The notes under the pieces were generated by a model that did no database searches, was not told the origin of the DNA, and saw only the letters and a program-made list of their open reading frames with translations. A stretch of DNA of 64,000 nucleotides from Silvibacterium dinghuense. Its GTDB lineage: Bacteria > Acidobacteriota > Terriglobia > Terriglobales > Acidobacteriaceae. The stretch spans positions 310,001 to 374,000 of the forward strand of contig NZ_SDMK01000004.1 of the NCBI RefSeq assembly GCF_004123295.1, written 5' to 3'. The translations under genes were made by a program, and so were the position numbers. Positions 1 to 7,510 of this stretch are shown piece after piece (within the stretch, counting starts at the first letter, position 1; the number at the start of each line of letters is the position of its first letter).

Positions 1-613
1 TGTACAGCACGCCGTTGCGCACGATGAACAGGTTCTCGCCCGAGCCTTCGGAGAGATAGCCGTTCACATCCAGCGCGATGCCTTCCATGTAGCCGTTCAC
101 ATCGGCTTCCATGCGGATCAGCTGCGAGTTCATGTAATTGCCGCCGGCCTTGGCCAGCGAGGGCATGGTGTTCGGCGCCAGGCGGTTCCACGACGAGACG
201 CAGACATCGGCAGCCTCGGCGTTCACATACTTGCCCCACGGGAAGTTCGCCATGTACACCTCGACCGGCGAGTGCTTCGGGTTCACACCGATCTCACCAT
301 AGCCGCGGAAGGCGATGGGACGGATGTAGCACGGCGCAACACCGTTGGCCTCGATCAGGTCGACGACCGCGGTCGAAAGCTGGTCAAGCGAATACGGCAG
401 CGGCATGCGGTATACCTTCGCCGAGTCGATCAGGCGCTGCATGTGCTCCGGCAGGCGGAAAACCGCTGCGCCCTGGGGCTGTCCATAGCAGCGGATGCCC
501 TCGAATACCGACGAGCCATAGTGGACCACGTGGCTCATAACGTGGATGTTGGCTTTCTCCCAGGGGATGAGGTTGCCGTTGTGCCAGATCTTGCTGGTGG
601 GCTGAATAGGCAT
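1..613 (-). CDS. ilvE: Branched-chain amino acid aminotransferase, 3' part outside window
   Basis: The visible 204 residues are the N-terminal two thirds of a fold-type IV PLP aminotransferase. This enzyme swaps the amino group between glutamate and the keto acids of Val, Leu and Ile in the cytoplasm. The opening (MPIQPTSKIWHNGNLIPWEK) and the segment SSVFEGIRCY are typical of IlvE. The PLP lysine lies in SLAKAGGNYMNSQ and the phosphate-side glutamate in SEGSGENLFI. The ATG at 611-613 is chosen because AAGGAG lies about 9 bases upstream on the minus strand. The gene runs off the left edge of the window. Its upstream side is repeat mosaic, so its promoter is in or just before that. D-amino acid transaminase or aminodeoxychorismate lyase are less likely because of the IlvE-like N-terminus. 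Confidence 0.93.
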   Translation of the reverse strand, partial: MPIQPTSKIWHNGNLIPWEKANIHVMSHVVHYGSSVFEGIRCYGQPQGAAVFRLPEHMQRLIDSAKVYRMPLPYSLDQLSTAVVDLIEANGVAPCYIRPIAFRGYGEIGVNPKHSPVEVYMANFPWGKYVNAEAADVCVSSWNRLAPNTMPSLAKAGGNYMNSQLIRMEADVNGYMEGIALDVNGYLSEGSGENLFIVRNGVLY

Positions 614-1194
614 GCGCGCTCGTGCTCCTTTTTCCTTAACAGGAAATTATATCCGCTGGGACTGGCCGCTGCTTCGCGCAGGGGACTGCGCGTCCGGCGA
701 ATCGCTTCGCGTGGCGCTCCCTTTGGTCGCGGGACTGGCCGTCCGGGCGAATTGCCTTCGGCACCCGCTCCCGCTGGTCGCGATTCAGGTTCTACGCGGT
801 GGAGACGGAAACGGGTGCCCCATCCAAGCTCCGCTTGGGTGGGACGGCGTGAACCTTCGTGACGCGTTCATCCTGCGAACCCATGTCTCAGAAGCGAGAC
901 ATGGGGCACCCACTTTCCCGTTCTGGAATGCCTTTGCGAAACTTTGCGTTCTTTGCGTCCTGGCGCGAAAGGGATGCGCGCAGACGCACAAATCCCTCTG
1001 TGCTCTCTGTGTCCTCTGTGGTGAATCGCCTTTGTTGCCGCCCCACTCAAGCCAACAGAAGGCTTGCATGGGCCACCAGGCAAGATCGCGACCAGCGGGA
1101 GCGCCACGCGAAGCAAAAGGCCGCGCGGGTAGCGCCGACCAAAGGGAGCGGGGGCCGAAGGCGAAAGGCCTGGACGGCCAGTCCCGCGCAGCAG
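614..1194. repeat. Repeat mosaic A-A-B-C-H-F-A-A
   Basis: No gene is seen here. Two A units lie in tandem at about 657-784. A B hairpin is at 814-844 (catccaagc/gcttgggtg), then the spacer gaaccttcgtgacgcgttc, then a C hairpin at 880-911 (cccatgtctc/gagacatggg with a gcaccc tail). An H element (tttgcgaaactttgcg and ctctgtgctctctgtg) covers about 933-1027. An F hairpin is at 1041-1078, and two reverse-oriented A units fill 1085-1193, ending against the TAA stop at 1195-1197. The A-B-C order matches copies elsewhere in the window. Confidence 0.85.
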
Positions 1195-1575
1195 TTAAAG
1201 GCTGGCGGCCAGCAGGCCGGGGAGCTGCCGTGCGTTGCGGGGAAAGATGCCGTCGCCCGCGAGCCCGCTGGTATGCAGCGCCGCATCGGCCAGATAGCCC
1301 ACAAACTGCCTGGGATCGCGGCGTTTGATCGCCACCGCGGTAGCCACTGCCGACTCCACGGCCGTGGCCGACGGAACATCCAGCAGCACCACCGCATGCC
1401 GATGCTCCTGCCAGTGCTCAATCGATGCGGCAAAGCCCTGCACGCAATCCACAACCAGCCCCTGTGCGCCAAGATGCGCGCAGATCGGCTCCATCGTATG
1501 CAGGTTTTCGCCGGCCAGCAGAATCGCGCCCGAAATCGCGCCCCGAAGCGCAGGCGATTCTGAGGTTTCCAGCAT
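1195..1575 (-). CDS. Degenerate receiver-domain protein (pseudo-receiver)
   Basis: The 126-residue product has the outline of a CheY-like receiver. It has a hydrophobic first strand (AILLAGE), a strand with an aspartate at the usual phosphoacceptor place (AVVLLDVPSA), and a final GDGIFPRN segment. The acidic pair at the end of strand 1 is replaced by ENLH and the conserved lysine near the C-terminus is missing. Normal phosphorylation is therefore doubtful. The ATG at 1575 follows GAGGAAG closely. An upstream in-frame ATG at 1722 would add a hydrophobic segment (LCSVVLLVVAAFRV), which is hard to reconcile with a cytosolic receiver but cannot be excluded. The TAA stop is followed within a few bases by an A repeat. 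No partner kinase is adjacent, so its role is unknown. Confidence 0.55.
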   Translation of the reverse strand: MLETSESPALRGAISGAILLAGENLHTMEPICAHLGAQGLVVDCVQGFAASIEHWQEHRHAVVLLDVPSATAVESAVATAVAIKRRDPRQFVGYLADAALHTSGLAGDGIFPRNARQLPGLLAASL

Positions 1576-1722
1576 TTCTTCCTCAGGTAGGGATTCGTTC
1601 GTCAAGAGAGGTCTTCCTGCTTTCCCGTGGCCTGCCTCCGCTGCAGCCTGTCCGGCAAGGCCGGAAACCCGAAACGCGGCGACAACGAGCAGCACCACGG
1701 AACAGAGAGTGGCAACTCGCAT

Positions 1723-2151
1723 GCCATCCTCTACGAATCCATTAATTCATTGATTTTAAATAGCTTAAATCAGAAGCAAAGCAGGCAACCTTTCTCCACA
1801 GGGAAAGCTTTTCACACCGCCCGGAAGTTTTGCTGCTTCGCGCAGGGGGACTGGCCGTCCAGGCCTTTCGCCTTCGGCCCCCGCTCCCGTTGGTCGCGAT
1901 TTTGCCTGGGCCACCGTCGGAAGGTTTGTACCTCCCACCCAAGCAGAGCTTGGATGGGGCACCCTATTTCCCCTTCACTGCATAATTCCCAATGTCTCCA
2001 GAGCGCGACCAAACCCGGGTGCCCCATGTCTCGATTCTGAGACATGGGTTCCCAGAACAAAGGATCGCGACCAAGGGGAGCGCCACGCGAAGCAAAACGC
2101 CGCGCGGTTAGCGCCGCGCAGCAGCGGCCAGTCCGGTACACTGGCGAGACC
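1723..2151. repeat. Repeat mosaic A-B-C-A between divergent genes
   Basis: An A unit is at about 1831-1902, a B hairpin with ggcaccc tail at 1933-1964, a C hairpin at 2017-2053 (cccatgtctcgattctgagacatggg) and a reverse A unit at 2064-2134. The AT-rich stretch 1735-1795 (ttaattcattgattttaaat) is the only candidate promoter DNA. Open frames that run through the repeats upstream of the MarC gene translate the repeat (GAPREAKRRAVSAAQQ) and are not believed. Confidence 0.8.
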
Positions 2152-2859
2152 ATGGCACATCTTCCGGCGATCCTGCTGACGTTTTTCGGTCCCGCCAGTG
2201 CGGCCATGCATGAGCTGCGTTCGACCTACGTGCAGTTCTCCGTGTTGGCGCTGAGTTCGATCTTCTTCCTGGTCGATCCCTTTGCCGCCATGCCGACCTT
2301 TCTCTCCATCACCGCCGGCATGGACAAGCAGCGGCGCAAGGCCATCGCGCGCAAGGGCTGCATCACCTGCTTCATCGTGCTTTCGTCCTTTGCGCTGGCC
2401 GGCCAGCTCATCTTCAAGATGTTCGGCATCACGCTGCCGGCCTTTGAAATTGCCGGCGGCCTCATCCTGCTACTCATCGGCATCGACATGCTCGAGGCCA
2501 AGCGCTCGCCCACGCAGGAGTCCTCCGGCGAAACCGAGGAGGCCAGCCACAAGGAAGACGCGGGCATCGTGCCGCTGGGCATCCCCATGCTGGCCGGCCC
2601 GGGCGCGATCTCCAGCGTCATGGTGCTCGTCGCGCAGGCTCCATCCCGATGGCAGATGTTCGCCATCCTCGGCGCCATCGCCGTCACCGCGACCGCCAGC
2701 TACGCCATCCTGAGCGGAGCCGACCGCGTGCGCAGCGTACTCGGCGAAACCGGCATCCGCATCCTGGTCCGCATCATGGGCCTGCTGCTCGTCGCGCTGG
2801 CCATGCAGTTCTTCGTCAACGGATTGACCGACCTCGGCGTGATCCCCGGCAAGGGATAA
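2152..2859 (+). CDS. MarC family integral membrane protein
   Basis: The 235-residue protein belongs to the MarC/UPF0056 family of inner-membrane proteins, once linked to multiple antibiotic resistance but of unproven transport function. Six hydrophobic segments are visible. Family signatures include FFLVDPFAAMPTFLSI near the N-terminus, ILLLIGIDMLEAKRS in the middle and GIPMLAGPGAISSVMVL after the charged loop. It ends with IRILVRIMGLLLVALAMQF, which is also typical. The charged loop (SSGETEEASHKEDAG) splits the two halves. I chose ATG 2152 because everything upstream in frame is repeat DNA; ATG 2206 (MHELRSTYVQF) is an equally good start by homology. No strong ribosome site is visible. It is monocistronic, with a G-type tandem repeat directly after the stop. 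Confidence 0.85.
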   Translation: MAHLPAILLTFFGPASAAMHELRSTYVQFSVLALSSIFFLVDPFAAMPTFLSITAGMDKQRRKAIARKGCITCFIVLSSFALAGQLIFKMFGITLPAFEIAGGLILLLIGIDMLEAKRSPTQESSGETEEASHKEDAGIVPLGIPMLAGPGAISSVMVLVAQAPSRWQMFAILGAIAVTATASYAILSGADRVRSVLGETGIRILVRIMGLLLVALAMQFFVNGLTDLGVIPGKG

Positions 2860-3053
2860 GAAAAGGGTGTAGGGGTTAGGGTGTAGGGTGTAGTTTTCGT
2901 ACCCGGCATGAAATCCGGGCGGGTTGGCTTGTGTGGGGAGACGAGAGAAGGGCTCGGCTTGAAGGTCTGTGTGAGACCCACCCATGACGGAAAACCTGTC
3001 ATGGGTGGGGCACCCGGGGTTCTACCCCCTACCCCCTAAACCCTATCCCCCAT
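2860..3053. repeat. G tandem tracts flanking an E hairpin
   Basis: Two TAGGG-rich tracts (2863-2893 on the plus strand, 3022-3051 as its complement) flank an E hairpin at 2976-3015 with arms acccacccatgac and gtcatgggtgggg and the common gcaccc tail. The stop codon of the regulator to the right lies 3 bases from the second G tract. Confidence 0.8.
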
Positions 3054-4580
3054 TCACTTCCCCGCCTCCACGTGCGCAGCGATCTCGACTGCCACATTCT
3101 CTTCCTGGCCGGCGAACATCGTTCGCAGCCGGTCGGCGACGCGGCGATGCCACTGCGCGCGCCGCGAAGCAGGCAGGCGCGTATACAGCACCTCGCGATA
3201 GAGCGCATGCGTAAAGACATAAAAGGCCGACTGGCCTCCACCGGGAAGCTCGTCGTAACCGGCGATGCTGACCAGCTTCACCCGCCGCACCAGCTCCGCA
3301 AAGCTCTCTTCCACCTCTTCGAGCGCCAGTCCCAGCGCTGCCGAAACGGCCCATGCCGGGAAGATCGTGCCCGCGACGCTGCCCGCCTCCAGCAGGTGGC
3401 GATCTTCCTCCGAAAGCTTCTCCAGCTGGAACTCGATCAACCCGGCAAGACCCTCCGGCACGCCCAGCTCAATCTCGCCCAGAGGAACGCGCAGGCTCAG
3501 CTCCGCGCCCTCGAGGCGAAAGAGATTCTGCCCCTTGAGATGATCGAGCACCGCGGTCATGAAGAGCGCATTGCCGGCCGAGTGCTGATGGACGAGGCTG
3601 GTCAGCCCCGGCGGCAGCGTCTCGGCGCCAAGCTGGCGGCGCAGGTAGGCACGCACCGATTCCTTATCGAGCGGGCCCAGGCGCACCTCCTGGATACGGC
3701 TGCCCGCCGCGCCGCGCGTGTTGGTGAGCAGGTCCTGCTCCATCTGCCGCAGCGGGTGCCTGGCATCGATATCGGTGCGCCGGTAGCTGACCACCAGCAG
3801 CAATCGCGCCCGCGAGCGGCGGCGGGCCAGCGCGCCGATCAGGTCGAGCGAAGCGCGGTCGGCCCAGTGAATGTCTTCGAAGATCAGCAGCAACGGACGC
3901 GTCGCGGCGAGCGTCTCAAAGGCCTCGCAGAGGCTGGTCACCGACGCGCTGCCGTCGCGCACCGCGGCCTGCAGCGCGGGACGCACCTTCGCCTCATCCA
4001 CGGAGCACATCTCGCTCACCGCTTCGTGAACCGGGTAGAGCGCCTCCTTGCCGGCAAAGCCCTCGATGGCCTGGCCGCGCGCCACGCGCAGGCCGTCGTC
4101 CGTGCCCTGCGCGGCGCAGAAGGCATCCAGCAGCGCCGTCTTCCCGATGCCTGGCTCCCCGGTAAGGATGAGGGTGCTCCGCTCGCCGCTCTTCACCCGC
4201 TTGAGGTGTTCGGCCAGCAGCCGCAGCTCGGCATCGCGGCCCACGAGCCCGCCCGATGCGACCGCCGTCTCCTCGGCCTCGGTCACCGCGGCCAGAAAGC
4301 GATAGCCGCGCTTGGGCACGGTCTGGATGAAGCGCGGGCAGGCCGGGTCGTCGCCCAGCAGCTTGCGCAGCTCGAGAATGTACGTGCGCAGCACCTGCGG
4401 CTGCACATAGGTCTCCGGCCACAGCGCCTCGAGCATCTCGTCGTGCGTGACAAGGCACTGCGGATGTTCCACCAGGTAGCGCAGCACGGCAAACGGGCGC
4501 GGCGTCAGCGCGAGCATCTCCTCGCCGCGCCACACACACTCGTTCCGGGCATCCAGGCGGAATTCAGCAAACTTCAGCAT
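3054..4580 (-). CDS. Winged-helix regulator with AAA ATPase domain, lacking the usual TPR tail
   Basis: Residues 1-100 form an OmpR/CadC-type winged helix (LTPRPFAVLRYLVEHP, then VLRTYILELRKLLGDD and the wing FIQTVPKRGYRFL). A STAND-like AAA ATPase follows, with Walker A GEPGIGKTALL and Walker B PLLLIFEDIHWAD. Known relatives (CyaA-like or MalT-like regulators) bind DNA through the first domain and use ATP and a C-terminal TPR region to sense a ligand or partner. Here the chain stops at AVEIAAHVEAGK, just where the helical TPR region normally begins, so at 508 residues it is about half the family size. ATG 4580 follows CAGGAG at a 12-base spacing; a GTG at 4619 is an alternative. Downstream is only repeat DNA. 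It may be truncated or a minimal variant. Confidence 0.8.
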   Translation of the reverse strand: MLKFAEFRLDARNECVWRGEEMLALTPRPFAVLRYLVEHPQCLVTHDEMLEALWPETYVQPQVLRTYILELRKLLGDDPACPRFIQTVPKRGYRFLAAVTEAEETAVASGGLVGRDAELRLLAEHLKRVKSGERSTLILTGEPGIGKTALLDAFCAAQGTDDGLRVARGQAIEGFAGKEALYPVHEAVSEMCSVDEAKVRPALQAAVRDGSASVTSLCEAFETLAATRPLLLIFEDIHWADRASLDLIGALARRRSRARLLLVVSYRRTDIDARHPLRQMEQDLLTNTRGAAGSRIQEVRLGPLDKESVRAYLRRQLGAETLPPGLTSLVHQHSAGNALFMTAVLDHLKGQNLFRLEGAELSLRVPLGEIELGVPEGLAGLIEFQLEKLSEEDRHLLEAGSVAGTIFPAWAVSAALGLALEEVEESFAELVRRVKLVSIAGYDELPGGGQSAFYVFTHALYREVLYTRLPASRRAQWHRRVADRLRTMFAGQEENVAVEIAAHVEAGK

Positions 4581-4619
4581 GCGTTGAAGGGACTCCTGAT
4601 CCCCCGTTTCAGTTAGCAC

Positions 4620-5078
4620 GTCCCTGGCCGTATATGGCCACGTTCAGACATGCACCCATATCCGCGTCCCGCGCGGCTCCGGCACAACCGCCTGCCCCGC
4701 ACTCTCGCCATGCGCCGCCGAGCAGCGTCCGCAACTGGACACTACTGTCCGTCTCCACTGTCCATCTCCGGGGTGTATCGCCGCAAACGACTGCCCCTTG
4801 TTGGCATTCTGATGTTCCAGGTTCGGCCCGCTCTTCATTTTCGGTCAAAGCAGGATACGCAACCACCCGCTGCCCCGTTCCGAGCCGGAATCGAACGAAT
4901 CTCCGGGAGTACCTGAAAAGTAGGGGGTGTATCCACCCGGAGCGACGCAGTCAATGCCTGGCCAGGCCGTATCCACATAGAGAAGCATTGAAAATAAAAA
5001 ACTTACCACCGCATGGTCATCCCGACATCCACAGACCTGTCATCCCGCTATTCCAATACGGCTCTATGTGGACACGAT
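4620..5078. repeat. Promoter-side spacer plus D-element remnant
   Basis: No convincing gene is present. The first 300 bases hold the upstream DNA of the regulator on the minus strand, with no clear promoter. From about 4920 there are D-type end sequences (gggtgtatccac at 4925 and gtatccacatagag from 4969), and the block closes with ctctatgtggacacgat at 5062-5078. The whole is a shortened D element of about 110-160 bp. Its right end runs into the TAG stop of the GH79-like gene. Confidence 0.6.
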
Positions 5079-6563
5079 CTAACTCTCGGCCGTCACCAAT
5101 ATCGCCGACGCGGCAGGCAGCGTCAGCACGGCGCGTCTTCCGCGAACCGGCAGAACCTCCGGAGCCGAAGGCTCCCAGCCGCCGTCGCCGCTTACCGCCG
5201 CTCCGCCCAGCGTCATGCCATCGGTTGCCGCCAGCGACGGCCCGGTAAGATACAACGCATTCAGCCCGCTCGACTTGCGCCCAAGATCGAGATCGATCTC
5301 CACCGCATCCGTCGATTTGTTGAAAAGCACCACCTTGACCGCGCCGTCCTCGCCGCGCAGCCCGTACGCGGAAACCAGCGGGCTCTCCGGCTCCAGCTTC
5401 GTCTCGATCAGCTCGCCCGCGCCGGCCTGCGCAAAGAGCAGCATGCCGTAGTAGCCGGGACGGACCGAAAACCCCTTTTCCCGCGTGCCGGCAATCGGCG
5501 TGTACCAGCCATAGCCGCCGCCGTGGAAGTTGATCCCCACCCCGCCCGTCGCCGCCACCTGATACATCAGCTCGGCCGTCCACAGCGCCGCGGCGAAGGT
5601 ATTGCTCACGCCCTCCTTGCCGCCCGAGTAGCAGGAGTTCGTCTCCGACAGCCGGAAGGGCACACCCGTCTCCTTGCGCGCCTGCTGCGCCGTAGCCAGC
5701 TCGGCCTGGAGCTTGGAGTTCGGCCCCAGCAGCCGGTCAATGGTCATCGAGGGATCGGTCGGCGGACCCTCGGCGTAATAATGCTCGGTCAGCAGGACCA
5801 GGTCCTTCTGGAACGCCCGCGCGAAGGGCAGCATCCAGTCGGTGCGGTATGCCGTATCCGGCCCGGCAAACCGAGCCTCCGGCAGCCGCTTGCGGAGAAC
5901 GTCGAAATACTTCTGCCACTCGGCGGCAAACTCCGGCTCACCGTAATCCGGCTTGCGCAAACCATTCTGGTGAAAGATATCGGCCTCGTTGCCGATCTGG
6001 AATGCGATCACCCGCTTCCCACAGCTCTTCCACACATACTCGGCCTCGTCCGCCGCAACCTCCGGCGTCCCCGTGGCGAGATTCAGACCATAAATCAGCC
6101 CCCAGCCCGTCGCCTCCAGAAAGCCGTGCAGGTTGTCGATGGCCTGCGGCGTGATTGCCGTCAGCCGCGGCAGCTTCTTCCCCGTATCCGGACCCACCGG
6201 AGCCGAGGCAGCATCCGTCGCAGCTTGGCCGTCGGCCTTCCAGTGCGAGTTCTCGCTGGTATTCCCGCCGATGCGCAGCACGCCGGACTGTCTTCCGTCC
6301 GCCCCGCCCAGGCGCCGAAAGAGCCCGACCAGCGCCTTGTTGTCCGCGGAAAAGAACTCCGGATCGCCAAGCTGCGCGCTCTCATAGCTGAGCCCGGTGA
6401 AATCCCGGCCGATCGTACCGGCAGAGCGGTCCGGAGAGAGGCTGAGGCGCACATTGCCCGGAGCGCTTGTCCGTCCATTCCCCGGAGCGGCAAAAAGCGA
6501 AGGAGAAACAGCCGTGGCGGCGGAAACAGAGAGCGAAAGGCGGAGGAAGTCCCGGCGGCGCAT
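5079..6563 (-). CDS. Secreted GH79-like glycoside hydrolase (glucuronidase type)
   Basis: The 494-residue protein starts with a Tat-like signal (MRRRDFLRLSLSVSAATAV) and continues with a TIM-barrel glycosidase of the GH-A clan. The acid/base glutamate is probably in VIAFQIGNEADIF and the nucleophile in VPFRLSETNSCY. The last 90 residues form a beta domain like that of GH79 enzymes (KVVLFNKSTDAVEIDL). The likely reaction is release of glucuronic acid or a related sugar from plant or microbial glycans, outside the cytoplasm. The stop codon TAG is the first three bases of a D element. The gene stands alone between repeats. Family-level assignment is good but substrate is open, since other clan A families (GH39, GH30) share the layout. 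Confidence 0.75.
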   Translation of the reverse strand: MRRRDFLRLSLSVSAATAVSPSLFAAPGNGRTSAPGNVRLSLSPDRSAGTIGRDFTGLSYESAQLGDPEFFSADNKALVGLFRRLGGADGRQSGVLRIGGNTSENSHWKADGQAATDAASAPVGPDTGKKLPRLTAITPQAIDNLHGFLEATGWGLIYGLNLATGTPEVAADEAEYVWKSCGKRVIAFQIGNEADIFHQNGLRKPDYGEPEFAAEWQKYFDVLRKRLPEARFAGPDTAYRTDWMLPFARAFQKDLVLLTEHYYAEGPPTDPSMTIDRLLGPNSKLQAELATAQQARKETGVPFRLSETNSCYSGGKEGVSNTFAAALWTAELMYQVAATGGVGINFHGGGYGWYTPIAGTREKGFSVRPGYYGMLLFAQAGAGELIETKLEPESPLVSAYGLRGEDGAVKVVLFNKSTDAVEIDLDLGRKSSGLNALYLTGPSLAATDGMTLGGAAVSGDGGWEPSAPEVLPVRGRRAVLTLPAASAILVTAES

Positions 6564-6797
6564 AGCAGCATTTCAACACAAGAGAGGATAGGGTGTAGGG
6601 GATAGGGTGTAGTCGCCGGGTGCCCCACGTCTCGCTTCTGAGACGTGGGAGAGCAGGAGGAAGGCGTCACGAAGAGTTGTACCGTCCCACCCAAGCGGAG
6701 CTTGGATGGGGCACCCGTTTCCGATCCACCCCACAGATCCCAAATCGCGACCAAAGGGAGCGGAGGCCGAAGGCGATTCGCCCTGCGCGTAGCAGCC
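6564..6797. repeat. Repeat mosaic G-C-B-A
   Basis: A G tract is at 6588-6614, a C hairpin at 6618-6650 (cccacgtctcgcttctgagacgtggg), a B hairpin at 6684-6716 and a reverse A unit at 6743-6797. The A unit touches the TGA stop of the GyrI-like gene. The order C-B-A is the composite unit in inverted orientation. Confidence 0.82.
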
Positions 6798-7271
6798 TCA
6801 GGCGATAGGAATCAGCAGCTCTGTCTTCAGCTCGGCCTCGGGTGTCGTCCGCGGATCGTTGAGGTAGTTTTCGACGCAGAACTCCGGGCGCAGCGCGGTC
6901 TGCTTCTCCCCCAGTGTTTTAAAGGCAAAATCGAAGGCCTGCCCGATCTGCGTGTACGAGCCGGTCAGCACAAAGCGCGCGTAGCGTCCGGCAGGCACCA
7001 GCCGATACTTCATCGCGCCGGGAAGCCCCGTGGGCTCCATGGTCAGCGACACGCCTGCCTGGTAGATCATCGCCTCATCGCCGGACTTCTCCTTGTCCAT
7101 GCCGCTGAGTCCGAGAAATTCGAGTATCGCCGGCGGCTCAATGCCCGGAAGCAACGGCGGCAGCGCCTTCCACAGCGGCGCGGCGGTTTCCGCGAATGGG
7201 CCGCGCGCCTCGAGAAAGACAAAGTGCGTGGCGGGACGAGACACCGCTTCAAACTCAGGCGTGAGGTTCAT
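6798..7271 (-). CDS. GyrI-like small-molecule-binding protein
   Basis: The 157-residue product is a stand-alone GyrI-like (SOUL/AraC effector-binding) domain. It has the paired pseudo-repeat pattern: an N-terminal half with FVFLEARGPFAETAAPLWKAL and a C-terminal half with YRLVPAGRYARFVLTGSY and ENYLNDP. Such proteins bind small hydrophobic or cationic ligands, and a few hydrolyse them. No DNA-binding domain is fused here. ATG 7271 is chosen over an upstream ATG at 7304 because AGGGAGA precedes it at 5-6 bases. It is divergent from the GH9 gene across a short spacer containing a D fragment. The TGA stop is followed directly by an A repeat. Confidence 0.75.
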   Translation of the reverse strand: MNLTPEFEAVSRPATHFVFLEARGPFAETAAPLWKALPPLLPGIEPPAILEFLGLSGMDKEKSGDEAMIYQAGVSLTMEPTGLPGAMKYRLVPAGRYARFVLTGSYTQIGQAFDFAFKTLGEKQTALRPEFCVENYLNDPRTTPEAELKTELLIPIA

Positions 7272-7510
7272 GCAAGTCTCCCTGCTGAAATCCGCTCCAA
7301 GCATAGACCAGAATGCGATGCGTGCGTATCGACATAGACCGCGCTGAGAAGCTGGCGTTTACCGCAGGTTTGTCATCCCTGCCGGAGCACTCTTCTGAGT
7401 TGTCATCCCGAGCGAGCAATGCGAGTCGAGGGACCTGCGGTTTCTCCTGCTTCCGCTATCGCAGAAGCTGCACCCTGCCCCTGACACCCTGCCTGTAAGA
7501 TGTGGGCACC
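7272..7510. repeat. Divergent spacer with D fragment
   Basis: A partial D element covers about 7366-7446 (gttgtcatcccgagcgag and gagggacctgcggttt). The remaining bases carry the upstream DNA of the GyrI-like gene (minus) and of the GH9 gene (plus). I see no clear promoter boxes. Confidence 0.55.

Noticed and set aside
614-1194. CRISPR array suspected from repeated short palindromes
   Set aside because: Repeats are of several different families with irregular spacing and no unique equal-length spacers; no cas genes are present.
2044-2151. N-terminal extension of the MarC gene
   Set aside because: It translates a C hairpin and an A repeat, and homologues begin later.
4875-4900. T-arm-like sequence ggaatcgaac, possible tRNA on the minus strand
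   Set aside because: No 5 bp T stem, acceptor stem or anticodon arm can be built around it. A similar short match near 60558 fails in the same way.
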